A stretch of 64,000 nt of DNA, taken from the NCBI RefSeq assembly GCF_019797865.1, contig NZ_CP081869.1:3435501-3499500 (forward strand), written 5' to 3'. A program made the position numbers and the translations under genes. The DNA is from Chenggangzhangella methanolivorans (GTDB lineage Bacteria; Pseudomonadota; Alphaproteobacteria; Rhizobiales; Methylopilaceae). Of the stretch, positions 9,951 through 18,027 are shown in pieces. The first letter of the stretch is position 1; each line of letters begins with the position of its first letter. The notes below the pieces were generated by a model. That model searched no databases. It was not told the DNA's origin and saw only the letters and a list, made by a program, of their open reading frames with translations.

Positions 9951-10238
9951 CCGAGCCGTCGCGCTCAAAGCCCAAGCCTCGTCGCCGCCGCCTGCTTCGC
10001 GATCGCGCTGCTCGCGCCCGCCGACGCCTCCGCCCGCAGCGACGCCTTCGAAGCGCTGATCGCCCAATGGACCGACCTCAACTCCGCCTGTCGCGGCGGA
10101 AGCGGCGACGACCCGAAGACGATGAAGGCCTGCGACGAGCGCGAGACGATCGGCGCGAGGCTCAAAAAGGGCGGCTGGTGCTACGGCCGCCCCGGAGACG
10201 CTGGCTACCAGCGCAACTGGATCCGCTGCGGCTCGTGA
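9942..10238 (+). CDS. Small exported protein of unknown function
   Basis: A 98-residue product from GTG 9942, with an N-terminal export signal (SLVAAACFAIALLAPADASA). The mature part is only about 65 residues and holds three Cys (SACRGG, KACDER, WCYGRP) plus a final RCGS, a pattern that suggests disulfides in the periplasm. An alternative start further in is possible because the GTG lies in the 3' arm of a repeat-derived hairpin. The product is not recognised. It converges with the ATP-grasp gene, whose stop is 20 bases away. Confidence 0.6.
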   Translation: MTKPSRRAQSPSLVAAACFAIALLAPADASARSDAFEALIAQWTDLNSACRGGSGDDPKTMKACDERETIGARLKKGGWCYGRPGDAGYQRNWIRCGS

Positions 10239-10257
10239 CCCTGACCACCTCTCCGCG

Positions 10258-12033
10258 TCAGGACCGTTCGCGGGCGAGGCGGTCCCATTCGACGGACAGC
10301 ACGCGGTCCAGATGGCGATCGAGCAGGGGCCCGAGCGGAGACCGCCCGATCGGGGTCTCGTAGCAGCGCTGGATGAAGGCGACGTCCATATTGGAGTTGC
10401 CTTCGAGGACGCGCGGGCCGTCCGGCGTCAGTCCGATGTCCCAGCCGACGATCGGGCGCGCCGAGAACACGCGATGCGCCTCGATCGCGGCCTGCGCGAC
10501 CTGATCCCATTCGGCGATCCGCACGCCCGCGACCGGCGCGCCCGTCACCGGATGGACCGGATAGCGCTCGACGCAGGTGCTCGCCACGTCGCCGAGCAGA
10601 GGGCCGAGAACGCCCGTCTCGATGTCGATCGCCGCGCCCCATTCCTTCTCGGCGAAGCGCGGCCAGCCCTTCTCGAAACGCCGCAGGATGCGGACGAGCC
10701 CGTGGGTGAGGCTCGGCCGGCCGAGGTCGTCGAGGCAGGTGACCACGCGGAACACCACGAGCGACGTCTCGGCCAGAAGCGCGACCGAGGGATGGTTCGC
10801 GAGCTTGGGCTGGACGATCAGCCCGTGGGGCCGGTCGAGCTTGGCGAGGCGCTCCGCGAGCTCGGCGTAGCCGAGCGTCCCGCCCGCGTCGTCGCGCCAG
10901 AAGAGTGGCGCGATGCGCTCGAAATTGAGCGTGAACTTGCCGCCGCAGCCCTTGCGGTCCTTCACGAACAGGTCGCGGTCGAACGCTTCCGGTCCGGCCC
11001 ATGGCTGAAAGGCGCCGTCGGACGCGTAGCCGAGGATCGGCGCGACGGGCACGCGGTTCTCCTCGCAGACCTGCGTGAAGGCGATCTTGTCGCTCATGTC
11101 GCGGGCGCCGCCCCATGCGGGCGCGCTCCGGTTGATCGCCGCCATCAGGCCGTTCTTGGTCTCGACGCGGGAGATGTAGCCGTCGACGTCGCGCGGGCCG
11201 GACGCCTTGTAGAGCGACAGCACGTAGTAGCTGAACGCGTCGATCCCCTGAGCGCCGAGCCGCGCCAGATCGAGCGCCTGCCGCAGCAGGCCGGGGCCGC
11301 CGGCGCGCCTGACCGAGGGGCCGACGCGCGCGCCGAACATCAGCGCCATGACGGCGAGCACCACGTGGCGGGCGCCCGCCTCCTGCAGGAAGGGGATGCG
11401 GGTCGGGTAGCGGCCGCCGTTGCGCAGGCTGAAGTCGCGGTAGAGCGCGCGCCCCTTGCGCCCGACCTCGGAGGGCGAGAACGCGTAGCTCTTGAGCGGC
11501 GCGAATTCAGCGAGCAGCAACGCGACCACATAGGCGAGAACCGCCGCGAGCTCGCCGCTGTCGTTGAGATATTCGAGCGCCTCGGCCCGGCCCGCAGGGT
11601 CCGGCTCGATCGCCGCCAGCCAGCCGACATATTGGGCCGCGACCTGCGCCGCGAAGCCGACCGCGAGCACCGTCATCACCGAGCGCCGCATCGCGTAGCG
11701 CCGGCACGCCTTGAAGAGGAAATAGGCGGCGACGAACCACATGGCGATCGAAAGCGCCATCTCGCTCGGTCCGTGGGTCTTCAACAACAGCAGTTCGCCG
11801 ACATTGCCCTCGACCGACAGGAGGCCCATGCCGAGCGTGGCCGCGAACCAGGCGCGCCGCGCCTGCTCGGCCCGCCAGTAGCTCCGCAGCTGCAGCAGCG
11901 ACCAGGCGAAGCCCATGGTGGCGACCGCGTTGCTGCCGAGCTCGATCGGCGCGAAGGCGCGCCAGGGCGAGACGCCGCTCGCCTCCTGGATCGCTAGCAC
12001 GGCGCAGAGGACGAGGAACCCGCCGGCCGCCAT
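10258..12033 (-). CDS. Membrane protein with C-terminal ATP-grasp domain (sugar-transfer-associated type)
   Basis: The product is 591 residues from ATG 12033. The first 250 residues hold about six hydrophobic helices (LVLCAVLAIQEA, FVAAYFLFKA, VMTVLAVGFAAQVAA, LAAVLAYVVALLLA and others). The C-terminal 300 residues match the ATP-grasp family often annotated as alpha-L-glutamate-ligase-related, sugar transfer associated. Seen are FVKDRKGCGGKF (nucleotide Lys and Gly loop), GLIVQPKLANHP, RVVTCLDDLGRP, GWDIGLTPDGPRVLEGNSNMD with the acidic E and N metal ligands. Proteins of this type are thought to ligate an amino acid or carboxylate to a carboxyl group in cell-surface material, but the substrate here is unknown. 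Confidence 0.75.
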   Translation of the reverse strand: MAAGGFLVLCAVLAIQEASGVSPWRAFAPIELGSNAVATMGFAWSLLQLRSYWRAEQARRAWFAATLGMGLLSVEGNVGELLLLKTHGPSEMALSIAMWFVAAYFLFKACRRYAMRRSVMTVLAVGFAAQVAAQYVGWLAAIEPDPAGRAEALEYLNDSGELAAVLAYVVALLLAEFAPLKSYAFSPSEVGRKGRALYRDFSLRNGGRYPTRIPFLQEAGARHVVLAVMALMFGARVGPSVRRAGGPGLLRQALDLARLGAQGIDAFSYYVLSLYKASGPRDVDGYISRVETKNGLMAAINRSAPAWGGARDMSDKIAFTQVCEENRVPVAPILGYASDGAFQPWAGPEAFDRDLFVKDRKGCGGKFTLNFERIAPLFWRDDAGGTLGYAELAERLAKLDRPHGLIVQPKLANHPSVALLAETSLVVFRVVTCLDDLGRPSLTHGLVRILRRFEKGWPRFAEKEWGAAIDIETGVLGPLLGDVASTCVERYPVHPVTGAPVAGVRIAEWDQVAQAAIEAHRVFSARPIVGWDIGLTPDGPRVLEGNSNMDVAFIQRCYETPIGRSPLGPLLDRHLDRVLSVEWDRLARERS

Positions 12034-12212
12034 GCGGCGCGCAGACGAAAAAGCGGATGGAGCGCGGCGTCAGTCTGCATGGGGCGATCCGTTCGCGACG
12101 GCGGTTCGGGACGTCATGGCGCCGACGTCTCCGGCGACGCCCAGCCAGCCGCGCAAGTGCGTCCGCTTGAGGGCGCAATGATGGCGTGAGGCGTTGGCGC
12201 GAGCGCCGCTCC

Positions 12213-13481
12213 TCATTTCTTTTTCAGGTAGTTCGATCCGTTGATGACCAGCAGCCCGTCCGAGCCCTTGTCGGGTGCGAAGACGGAGAGCTTCTCGACC
12301 TTTCCCGCCTCGTCGGTCAGCGTGAGCGTGAAGCCGTCGATCCGGTAGGTCCCGCTCGCCTCCGGACGCCTGCCGCCGGCGGTGAAGCCGGTCGTCCCGC
12401 CGCCCATGTCCGAGGTCGAGCTCGCGCTGGTGAAGCCTGTGCGGGCGAAGCGGCCGCCAGTGTCGAAGGTGAGCGTCCGCTCCGACGACACGCTGTTGCT
12501 CGAAAACGCGGTGCTGCCCGTGGAGGCGAAGAAGTAACGCCAGCTTCCCTGAAGCGGCGTCCCGTCTTCCAGCGGTTTCAGGCGGACGTGGCGGTCCTTG
12601 CCGATCTTGACGTCGTCGCCGTCGGTCTCGAAGGCCCGCGTCCTGGTCTCGATCACCCCGTACTGGTTGACGACGTCGCGGAGCTCGATCTCGCTCGCGC
12701 CCGAGAACCAGCCGCCGCCTTTCAGCGCATAGAGCCCGCAATCGGCCGGCGTCTTCGCGCAATGGGCGGCGAGGTCGCCGTCCTCGGGGAGGCGGTTCGA
12801 ATAGAGGCCGGACTTGTCGAACACCTTGATCCGGCTTTGCGAATAGAAATCCGTGCCGCCGAAGGCGTTGAGCCGCAGTCCCGTGTCGAGATGCGTGAAC
12901 GCGCCCTCGAGCCCGCCGTTGCCCTTGGCGGGGACGAGCGCGGTCCCGTCCGACGGATCGAGCTTCAGCGAGCGCACGAGGCCGGCGAACGCGGCCTCGG
13001 CGGCTTTGCCCTCGTCGCCGCGGAGGTTGAAGGTCAGCAGCACGACGAAGACCTGCCGGTCGTCGGAGGCGATGCCCGCCGTGCGCTGGCCGACCGACAC
13101 CCCTTGCACCCGCGCGCAGCAGCGCCATTCGGTGCGGATGCGCCGTCCCGCCGGCGTCAGCCCGTCGGCCTTGAGCGAAGGCTTCTCCTTCGTCAGCTCC
13201 GTCACCGACGTGGAGAACTGCGTGAAGTTGGCGTCGAATTGCTCCGGCCCCACCGAGAGCGGCGCCGCCACCTGGATCATCGCGCTCGACTTGCGGCCCT
13301 TGTCGGACACGATGGTCTTCTGGAACACGGTGAATGACGTCCCCGCCTTCCGCTCCCAGCCTGCGCCGGCCTCCGGCGCCTCGAACGTCACGCCCTCGAT
13401 GGTCTCCTGTGCGGCCGTCGCGGCTCCCGCGGGCCAGCAGCCGAGGGCGGCGAGGACGACGGCGGCGCGCGACAGCTTCAT
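12213..13481 (-). CDS. Exported protein of unknown function
   Basis: ATG 13481 begins a signal peptide (MKLSRAAVVLAALGCWPAGA, cleavage near ATAAQ). The mature protein is about 400 residues, intact, with no membrane helix. The N-terminal half (ETIEGVTFEAPEAGAGWERK to about 200) looks like a beta-rich domain of the kind that follows sensing of surfactant-like or secreted molecules. The C-terminal half has lipocalin-like strands (GSWRYFFASTGSTAFSSNSV, then RTLTFDTGGRFARTGF) and a GGGTTGFTAGGRRPEASGTY repeat-like segment ending SNYLKKK. No function is assigned. It lies 179 bases upstream of the ATP-grasp membrane gene on the same strand, so the two may be co-expressed. Confidence 0.7.
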   Translation of the reverse strand: MKLSRAAVVLAALGCWPAGAATAAQETIEGVTFEAPEAGAGWERKAGTSFTVFQKTIVSDKGRKSSAMIQVAAPLSVGPEQFDANFTQFSTSVTELTKEKPSLKADGLTPAGRRIRTEWRCCARVQGVSVGQRTAGIASDDRQVFVVLLTFNLRGDEGKAAEAAFAGLVRSLKLDPSDGTALVPAKGNGGLEGAFTHLDTGLRLNAFGGTDFYSQSRIKVFDKSGLYSNRLPEDGDLAAHCAKTPADCGLYALKGGGWFSGASEIELRDVVNQYGVIETRTRAFETDGDDVKIGKDRHVRLKPLEDGTPLQGSWRYFFASTGSTAFSSNSVSSERTLTFDTGGRFARTGFTSASSTSDMGGGTTGFTAGGRRPEASGTYRIDGFTLTLTDEAGKVEKLSVFAPDKGSDGLLVINGSNYLKKK

Positions 13482-13561
13482 GGCGAACCTTCGGATTGAC
13501 GCCGGGGTGGTCGAGCGACCATGAAGGCGGCGCAAGGTCAAGAGACGGTAGAGGCGGACGG

Positions 13562-14113
13562 GTGACGGAGACGCGACGGATCGCGACCGCGGGTCTCCTC
13601 GCGCTGATCTGGGCGGGCTTCGCGCTGTTCCACGCCGATCAGGCGTCGCGCCTGACAAAGCCGTTCGACAGCGGCCGGCTGGTGACGGTCGAGACCGTGG
13701 TGGCGGAGGTCTCCTCGGAGACCGTCTCGACCGGAACTCCGTCGCGGCCCTCGCGCGGGCTGAGCCAGACCCTCATGCTGCCGGACTACCCCGACGTCGT
13801 CTTTCCGCTCGACGCCGCGATCGACGCGACGGGGCTTGCGGGCGCGCAGGCGCGGCTCACGATGGTCGGCGACCCCGCCGCGGCGCAGCGCGACCGGCGC
13901 CCGATGGACAGGCCCGTCATCGAGGTCGTGGGCGTCGAGCTCGGCGACCGCAGGCTGCTCGACCACGCCGACACGCTCGGCCGCTACGAGGCTGCGGCGG
14001 CGCGCCATGACCGCCAGGTCGGGCTGTTCGGCGTCGCGGCGGTCGGAAGCGCGCTGACGGCCGCCTGGCTCGCCCGCCGGCGGATCGCGACGGCGCTGCG
14101 ACGGCTGCGATAG
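13562..14113 (+). CDS. Small membrane protein, N- and C-terminal helices
   Basis: The frame starts with GTG 13562 (VTETRRIATAGLLALIWAGF) and ends at 14113, 183 residues. One helix lies at about residues 8-25 and a second at about 155-175 (VGLFGVAAVGSALTAAWLAR), with a roughly 120-residue extracytoplasmic loop between them (YPDVVFPLDAAIDATGLAGA, then RPVIEVVGVELGDR). This topology resembles small DUF3592-like proteins, but I saw no signature that fixes the family. It is divergent from the 12213-13481 gene, whose start is 80 bases away. Confidence 0.65.
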   Translation: MTETRRIATAGLLALIWAGFALFHADQASRLTKPFDSGRLVTVETVVAEVSSETVSTGTPSRPSRGLSQTLMLPDYPDVVFPLDAAIDATGLAGAQARLTMVGDPAAAQRDRRPMDRPVIEVVGVELGDRRLLDHADTLGRYEAAAARHDRQVGLFGVAAVGSALTAAWLARRRIATALRRLR

Positions 14114-14218
14114 GCGCGGCGCGATCCTGATCCGCGCGGCCTCTGTCCAGGCTCCCGGCGCCCTCCGGCTTCCGCTATGATCGCGGCTCCCGCAGCGGAC
14201 CCACGAGCGGAGCCCCGG

Positions 14219-15388
14219 ATGCGCGTTCTCCTGATCCTCGTGGCGGCGATGGTCGCGGCGGCGGCGAGCGCCGCCGAGAGCGCCGACTTCTACGATCCCG
14301 GCGGTCTCGATCTCGCGTCGGGGCGTCCGGGAGCGATCCTGCGGGTCGCCGTGCTCGAGGGCGCGCCCGAAGGGGCGACGGCCTACCGCGTCATCTACCG
14401 GTCCACAGCCTTCGACGGCGGCGCGATCCCGGTCTCGGGCGTGATCGTCGCGCCGAGCGGGCCGGCGCCGGCCGGCGGCAGGCCCGTGGTCGTCTGGGCG
14501 CATCCGACCTCGGGCGTCGAGGACCAGTGCGCGCCGTCGCGGGCGCGGGGCTTCTTCGGCTTCGTGCAAGGCCTCGGCGCGATGCTGAAGGCCGGCTACG
14601 TGGTCGCGGCGACCGACTATCCGGGCCTCGGCATGCCCGGTCCCCATCCCTATCTCGTCGGCGTCAGCGAAGGACGGGCGGTGCTCGACTCGGTTCGGGC
14701 CGCCCACGCGCTGCCCGAGGCCGGCGCGAGCCGCCGCTTCGCCGTCTGGGGCCATTCGCAAGGCGGTCACGCCGCGCTGTTCGCCGGCGTTCTGGCCGCG
14801 ACTTACGCGCCCGAGCTCGACCTGGCGGGCGTCGCGGCGGCCGCGCCCGCCACCGAGCTCGCGACGCTGCTCGCCGACGACATCGCGACCTTGGGCGGGC
14901 GCAACCTCACCGCCATGACGCTCTGGTCCTGGGCGCAGGTCTATCGCGCGCCGATCGACGACGTGGTGAAGGCCGAGGCGCTGCCGGTCGTCCAGAGGCT
15001 CGCGGGCGACTGCATCGAGAGCGTCTTCGACATCTTCGCCCGCATGGCTCCCTCGAGGGCGCTCGCGAAGGAGTTCCTGAAGTCGCAGACCTTCTACGAG
15101 ACCGAGCCGTGGCGCGGGCTGCTCGCCCGCAATTCGCCCGGCCTGCCGCCAAAGGGCGCGCCGCTGTTCCTCGCGCAGGGGACGGCGGACGATCTCGTCA
15201 GGCCGCAGGTCACGCAGGACTACGCCGATCGCGCCTGCCGCGCGGGGCGGGCCGTCCGGATGGTCTGGCTGCCGAAGGGCGGCCATCTCTACGCCGCGCG
15301 CGACAGCGCCGCGCAGGCGGTCGCATGGATCGGCGACCGCTTCGCAGGGCTTGCGCCGCCCAACGACTGCGCCGCCGCGACGCCGTAG
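14219..15388 (+). CDS. Secreted alpha/beta hydrolase, secretory-lipase-like
   Basis: ATG 14219 gives a short signal peptide (MRVLLILVAAMVAAAASAAE); an ATG at 14177 in the same frame would add 14 non-signal residues and is less likely. The product is 389 residues. The fold is seen from VVWAHPTSGVEDQCAPS, the loop VAATDYPGLGMPGPHPYL and the nucleophile elbow GHSQGG (Ser about 180). The acid is probably Asp in QGTADDLVRP and the base His in KGGHLYAA. The order and the Asp-Tyr-Pro-Gly-Leu-Gly block match secretory lipases (LIP family, such as Candida and actinobacterial lipases). It probably acts outside the cytoplasm on lipid esters; the true substrate cannot be told from sequence. Confidence 0.8.
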   Translation: MRVLLILVAAMVAAAASAAESADFYDPGGLDLASGRPGAILRVAVLEGAPEGATAYRVIYRSTAFDGGAIPVSGVIVAPSGPAPAGGRPVVVWAHPTSGVEDQCAPSRARGFFGFVQGLGAMLKAGYVVAATDYPGLGMPGPHPYLVGVSEGRAVLDSVRAAHALPEAGASRRFAVWGHSQGGHAALFAGVLAATYAPELDLAGVAAAAPATELATLLADDIATLGGRNLTAMTLWSWAQVYRAPIDDVVKAEALPVVQRLAGDCIESVFDIFARMAPSRALAKEFLKSQTFYETEPWRGLLARNSPGLPPKGAPLFLAQGTADDLVRPQVTQDYADRACRAGRAVRMVWLPKGGHLYAARDSAAQAVAWIGDRFAGLAPPNDCAAATP

Positions 15389-15404
15389 CGACGGCGCGAC
15401 GCGG

Positions 15405-15761
15405 TCAATCGTGCGGCCCGCACGGGCCTTCGACGCGATCGATCTCCAGCAGGGGCGGCCTGCTGAACCGGCCCTCGATCACGAGGCAGCCGTCGGCGCG
15501 CCAGGCCGCCGCCACCGCCTCCTGGTCGGCTGTCGCGCCGGACATCGGCGGCGGCGCGTCGCCGGCGAACATCGGCCGCCCGAAACGCGGCTTTCCGGGC
15601 TCGGATGCGGCGAGGACGCCGATGCGCGGGCAGGGCTCCTTCACGCACATGACGCCGGTCGAGCCGATCTTGAGGCGGCCTTCGAAAGATCGCTCGTCGG
15701 AAGCCGCCGGCGCCGCGGCGAGGGAGCCAAGCGCGAGGGCGATCCACAGACGTCCCGCCAT
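15405..15761 (-). CDS. Small exported protein of unknown function
   Basis: The product is 118 residues with a signal peptide (MAGRLWIALALGSLAAAPA). The mature part of about 98 residues contains four Cys (VMCVKEPCPRIGV, GCLVIEG, GPCGPHD). The CVKEPCPRIGV segment resembles small secreted proteins in other alphaproteobacteria with a two-Cys knuckle, without a named function. The product is likely disulfide-stabilised in the periplasm. It converges with the lipase-like gene and is followed upstream by the caspase-like gene on the same strand. Confidence 0.65.
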   Translation of the reverse strand: MAGRLWIALALGSLAAAPAASDERSFEGRLKIGSTGVMCVKEPCPRIGVLAASEPGKPRFGRPMFAGDAPPPMSGATADQEAVAAAWRADGCLVIEGRFSRPPLLEIDRVEGPCGPHD

Positions 15762-15793
15762 GCGCGTTCTCCTTGATCGTACGAGCGGTCGGC

Positions 15794-17473
15794 TCAGCGT
15801 CCGGCGGCCTCGGCCGCGCGGCGTCGGTCGATCAGGATCTGGCGCTTGGCCTGTTCGCCCTGCCGTCGCCCGACCTCGAAGGCCACCGACTTGAGCCAGG
15901 CGTCGGCCGCCGCTCTGCCGTCGCGTGCCGCGCGGCGATTGTACTCCGGGCGGTAGCGTTCGCCGAGCGCGCGCTGCTGGGCTGCGGTCGGCCGATAGCG
16001 CGCCATTTCGGCCTCGGTGGCCTTGAAGGCGCGAAGCTCCGCGGCGGTCGGCTCATAAGGCTTCGTCCGGGTCGCAGCGGCCGCGGGCGCCGAGGAGGGC
16101 GTCCGTTTGACGAGCGCCGCGCGCGCGGCGCGGGCCTCGGTCGCGAGCCTGCCCTTCGGATTGGCTTTCAGGAAGGCGTCGAGCGCCTCGACCGTTCCGG
16201 CGGCCTTGGCCGCCTGAAGTTCCTTGGCCGGATCGCGCGCTTCGGCGGGCGCGGCGGGCTTTTCGGGCTCAGCGAGCGGCGGCGGCGCGGCGGCCTCGCC
16301 GTCCTTGCCGAGATATCCGAGCGCGAGCCGGCGATAGGCGCAGACCTTGCCGCAACCGTCGAGATAGGCCTGGTACTTGCCCTCGGCGGAGAGCCGCCGC
16401 CAGGTCTCGTCGTCGGCCGTCGCCTCGGCGGCGCGTCGGCGCTTTAGCAGCCGGTCCATCGCCTGGTCGCGATAGGCGCAGGGCTCGGCGCATTGGCCGA
16501 CATAGGCTTCGAGCGCCTCGCGCGAGCCGTCGATCTCGGCGGAGCGCCACGCGGCCTCGTCGCGGGCGCGGTCGAAGCTGCGGCGGATCGCGGGCGCCGG
16601 CTCGACCATCGGCAGCGAAAGCGCGGCGACGTCGATCTCGGGCGCCTGCTCGCGGCCGACCTCGCGCCGGGCCGTCGCCTGCACCTCGCGCGCCACATAG
16701 GCCTGCAGGTCGGCCCATTCGACGCGCCGGGCGTCGCCCGCGCCCGCGCCTTTGGGCGCCGCAAGACCGGCCGCTCCCATCAGGAAGCGGCTGGTGAAGA
16801 GGCCGAGCTTCGCGCCCTCGTCCCAGTTCGCGGGGGTCGCTCCGGACGTCGCGGCGAGCCGCACGACGCCGCCGGCGGCCTTCGGCTTCGCGGGCGTGAA
16901 GCCGGGCGCGGAGACCGCCAGCATGTTCTCGCCCTTGCGGCCGGTCTCGCCGGTGAAGCAGGCGTCGACCATCACGACGACCTGCCGGGCGGGTCCGACC
17001 TTCTGCTTCACGAGCTCGAGGTTGCGGTAGAGCGTTTCCAGCGCATAGCCGCTCTCGGGGAAGTTGGGATCGCCGTCCTGCGGCAGCAGGAAGGGCTGGC
17101 GCGTCCTCAGATCCGGCGCGCCGTGGCCGGAATAATAGACGAAGACGTTCGAGCGCCCGGCCACGACGCTGCGCCACAGCCGCCCGCCCTGCGGGTTCGC
17201 CTCGCTGCCGAACGCCTGGTTCAGCTCGTTGAGCGTCGCGTCCTGCAGCACGAAGACGTTCTCGTCGCGAAACCGCAGGCCGCGGACGAGGAACTCGCGG
17301 ATTGCGCCGGCGTCGTTGTGGGCGTAGTCGACCGGCGTGGTCTGCTTGTAGTTCCGGTTGCCGACCACGATCGCGATCGAGTCCGCATTGTCGTCGAAGG
17401 CGCGGGGGGCCTCCGCGAAGGCGAGCGGAACGGCGGCGAACAGCAAGGCGAGAACCGCCAGAAGCCTGACCAT
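15794..17473 (-). CDS. Exported caspase-like (C14) protein with Cys-rich repeats
   Basis: ATG 17473 begins a signal peptide (MVRLLAVLALLFAAVPLAFA). The product is 559 residues. The caspase-like p20 domain spans about 22-250: SIAIVVGNRNYKQTTPV opens it, the catalytic His is in FVYYSGHGAPD and the catalytic Cys in VVMVDACFTGE. Two tandem modules follow (EALEAYVGQCAEPCAYRDQA and YQAYLDGCGKVCAYRRLALG), each with a CxxxC pair, then an Ala/Pro/Glu-rich linker and a helical end. The family contains cysteine peptidases that cleave after Arg or Lys, but an export signal makes this one periplasmic. An alternative start at 17587 would add residues before a signal that already looks complete. Confidence 0.8.
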   Translation of the reverse strand: MVRLLAVLALLFAAVPLAFAEAPRAFDDNADSIAIVVGNRNYKQTTPVDYAHNDAGAIREFLVRGLRFRDENVFVLQDATLNELNQAFGSEANPQGGRLWRSVVAGRSNVFVYYSGHGAPDLRTRQPFLLPQDGDPNFPESGYALETLYRNLELVKQKVGPARQVVVMVDACFTGETGRKGENMLAVSAPGFTPAKPKAAGGVVRLAATSGATPANWDEGAKLGLFTSRFLMGAAGLAAPKGAGAGDARRVEWADLQAYVAREVQATARREVGREQAPEIDVAALSLPMVEPAPAIRRSFDRARDEAAWRSAEIDGSREALEAYVGQCAEPCAYRDQAMDRLLKRRRAAEATADDETWRRLSAEGKYQAYLDGCGKVCAYRRLALGYLGKDGEAAAPPPLAEPEKPAAPAEARDPAKELQAAKAAGTVEALDAFLKANPKGRLATEARAARAALVKRTPSSAPAAAATRTKPYEPTAAELRAFKATEAEMARYRPTAAQQRALGERYRPEYNRRAARDGRAAADAWLKSVAFEVGRRQGEQAKRQILIDRRRAAEAAGR

Positions 17474-17600
17474 CGCGCGTTCTCCTCCCCGAGAAGCCGC
17501 ATCGCCCGCGGCTCCAAGCCGTCCCGCCCTGAAAGCGCGCGCCGGTCCGTTGCGGCGCGGTCCGAACTTTCCGCAAGACGCGGTCACGCCTCCAGCCTCC

Positions 17601-17888
17601 TCAGGTCACGTTTTCGGGAATGCGCCGGTCGTCGGCGCGCCCGAGGCGGCAGAGTTCGAGCAGGGGTCCGGCGGCGGCCGGGTCGGCGCGGAAGCGGTCG
17701 TACTCCTCGGCGCTGATCGCGAAATAGGCCTCGAACTCGGCGGCCGACATCGCGCCGCTGACCGGCGTGCTGAGGAAGCGTCCGCCGGTCCGTCGATCGA
17801 GCCCGAGCGTGAAGCGCCATTCGCGGCTCACCCAGCAGTCCACGAAGCGCGGGGCGGCGGTCTCGTCGGAAGGCGGGTTCGTGGCCAT
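17601..17888 (-). CDS. Small cytoplasmic protein of unknown function
   Basis: The product is 95 residues from ATG 17888. It has no signal peptide or membrane helix. The sequence has a central segment RFVDCWVSREWRFTLGLDRR followed by an acidic helix (AAEFEAYFAISAEEYDRF) and a C-terminal block with a Cys near LLELCRLG. It is not recognised. A small open frame of this kind could be a false call, but a start codon close to an alphaproteobacterial ribosome site (gaaagacc region) and balanced amino-acid use support it moderately. It is divergent from the kinase gene at 18028. Confidence 0.55.
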   Translation of the reverse strand: MATNPPSDETAAPRFVDCWVSREWRFTLGLDRRTGGRFLSTPVSGAMSAAEFEAYFAISAEEYDRFRADPAAAGPLLELCRLGRADDRRIPENVT

Positions 17889-18027
17889 GGCGGGGTCTTT
17901 CCGTCTCTCGCGTCGGTCGTCGGTCCTTGCGCTCCGCAGAGCGGGATTCGTCCGCGAAGCCTGCGCCGATTGCGTTCCGGTTGCGCGCCCTACATGTTGC
18001 GGAGACCGCGTAGCCCCGAGTGCCTCA

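Noticed and set aside
10312..11997. A 561-residue plus-strand frame opposite the ATP-grasp gene
   Set aside because: Arg/Ala/Glu-rich shadow with no ribosome site or domain; the minus-strand gene has clear helices and an ATP-grasp domain.
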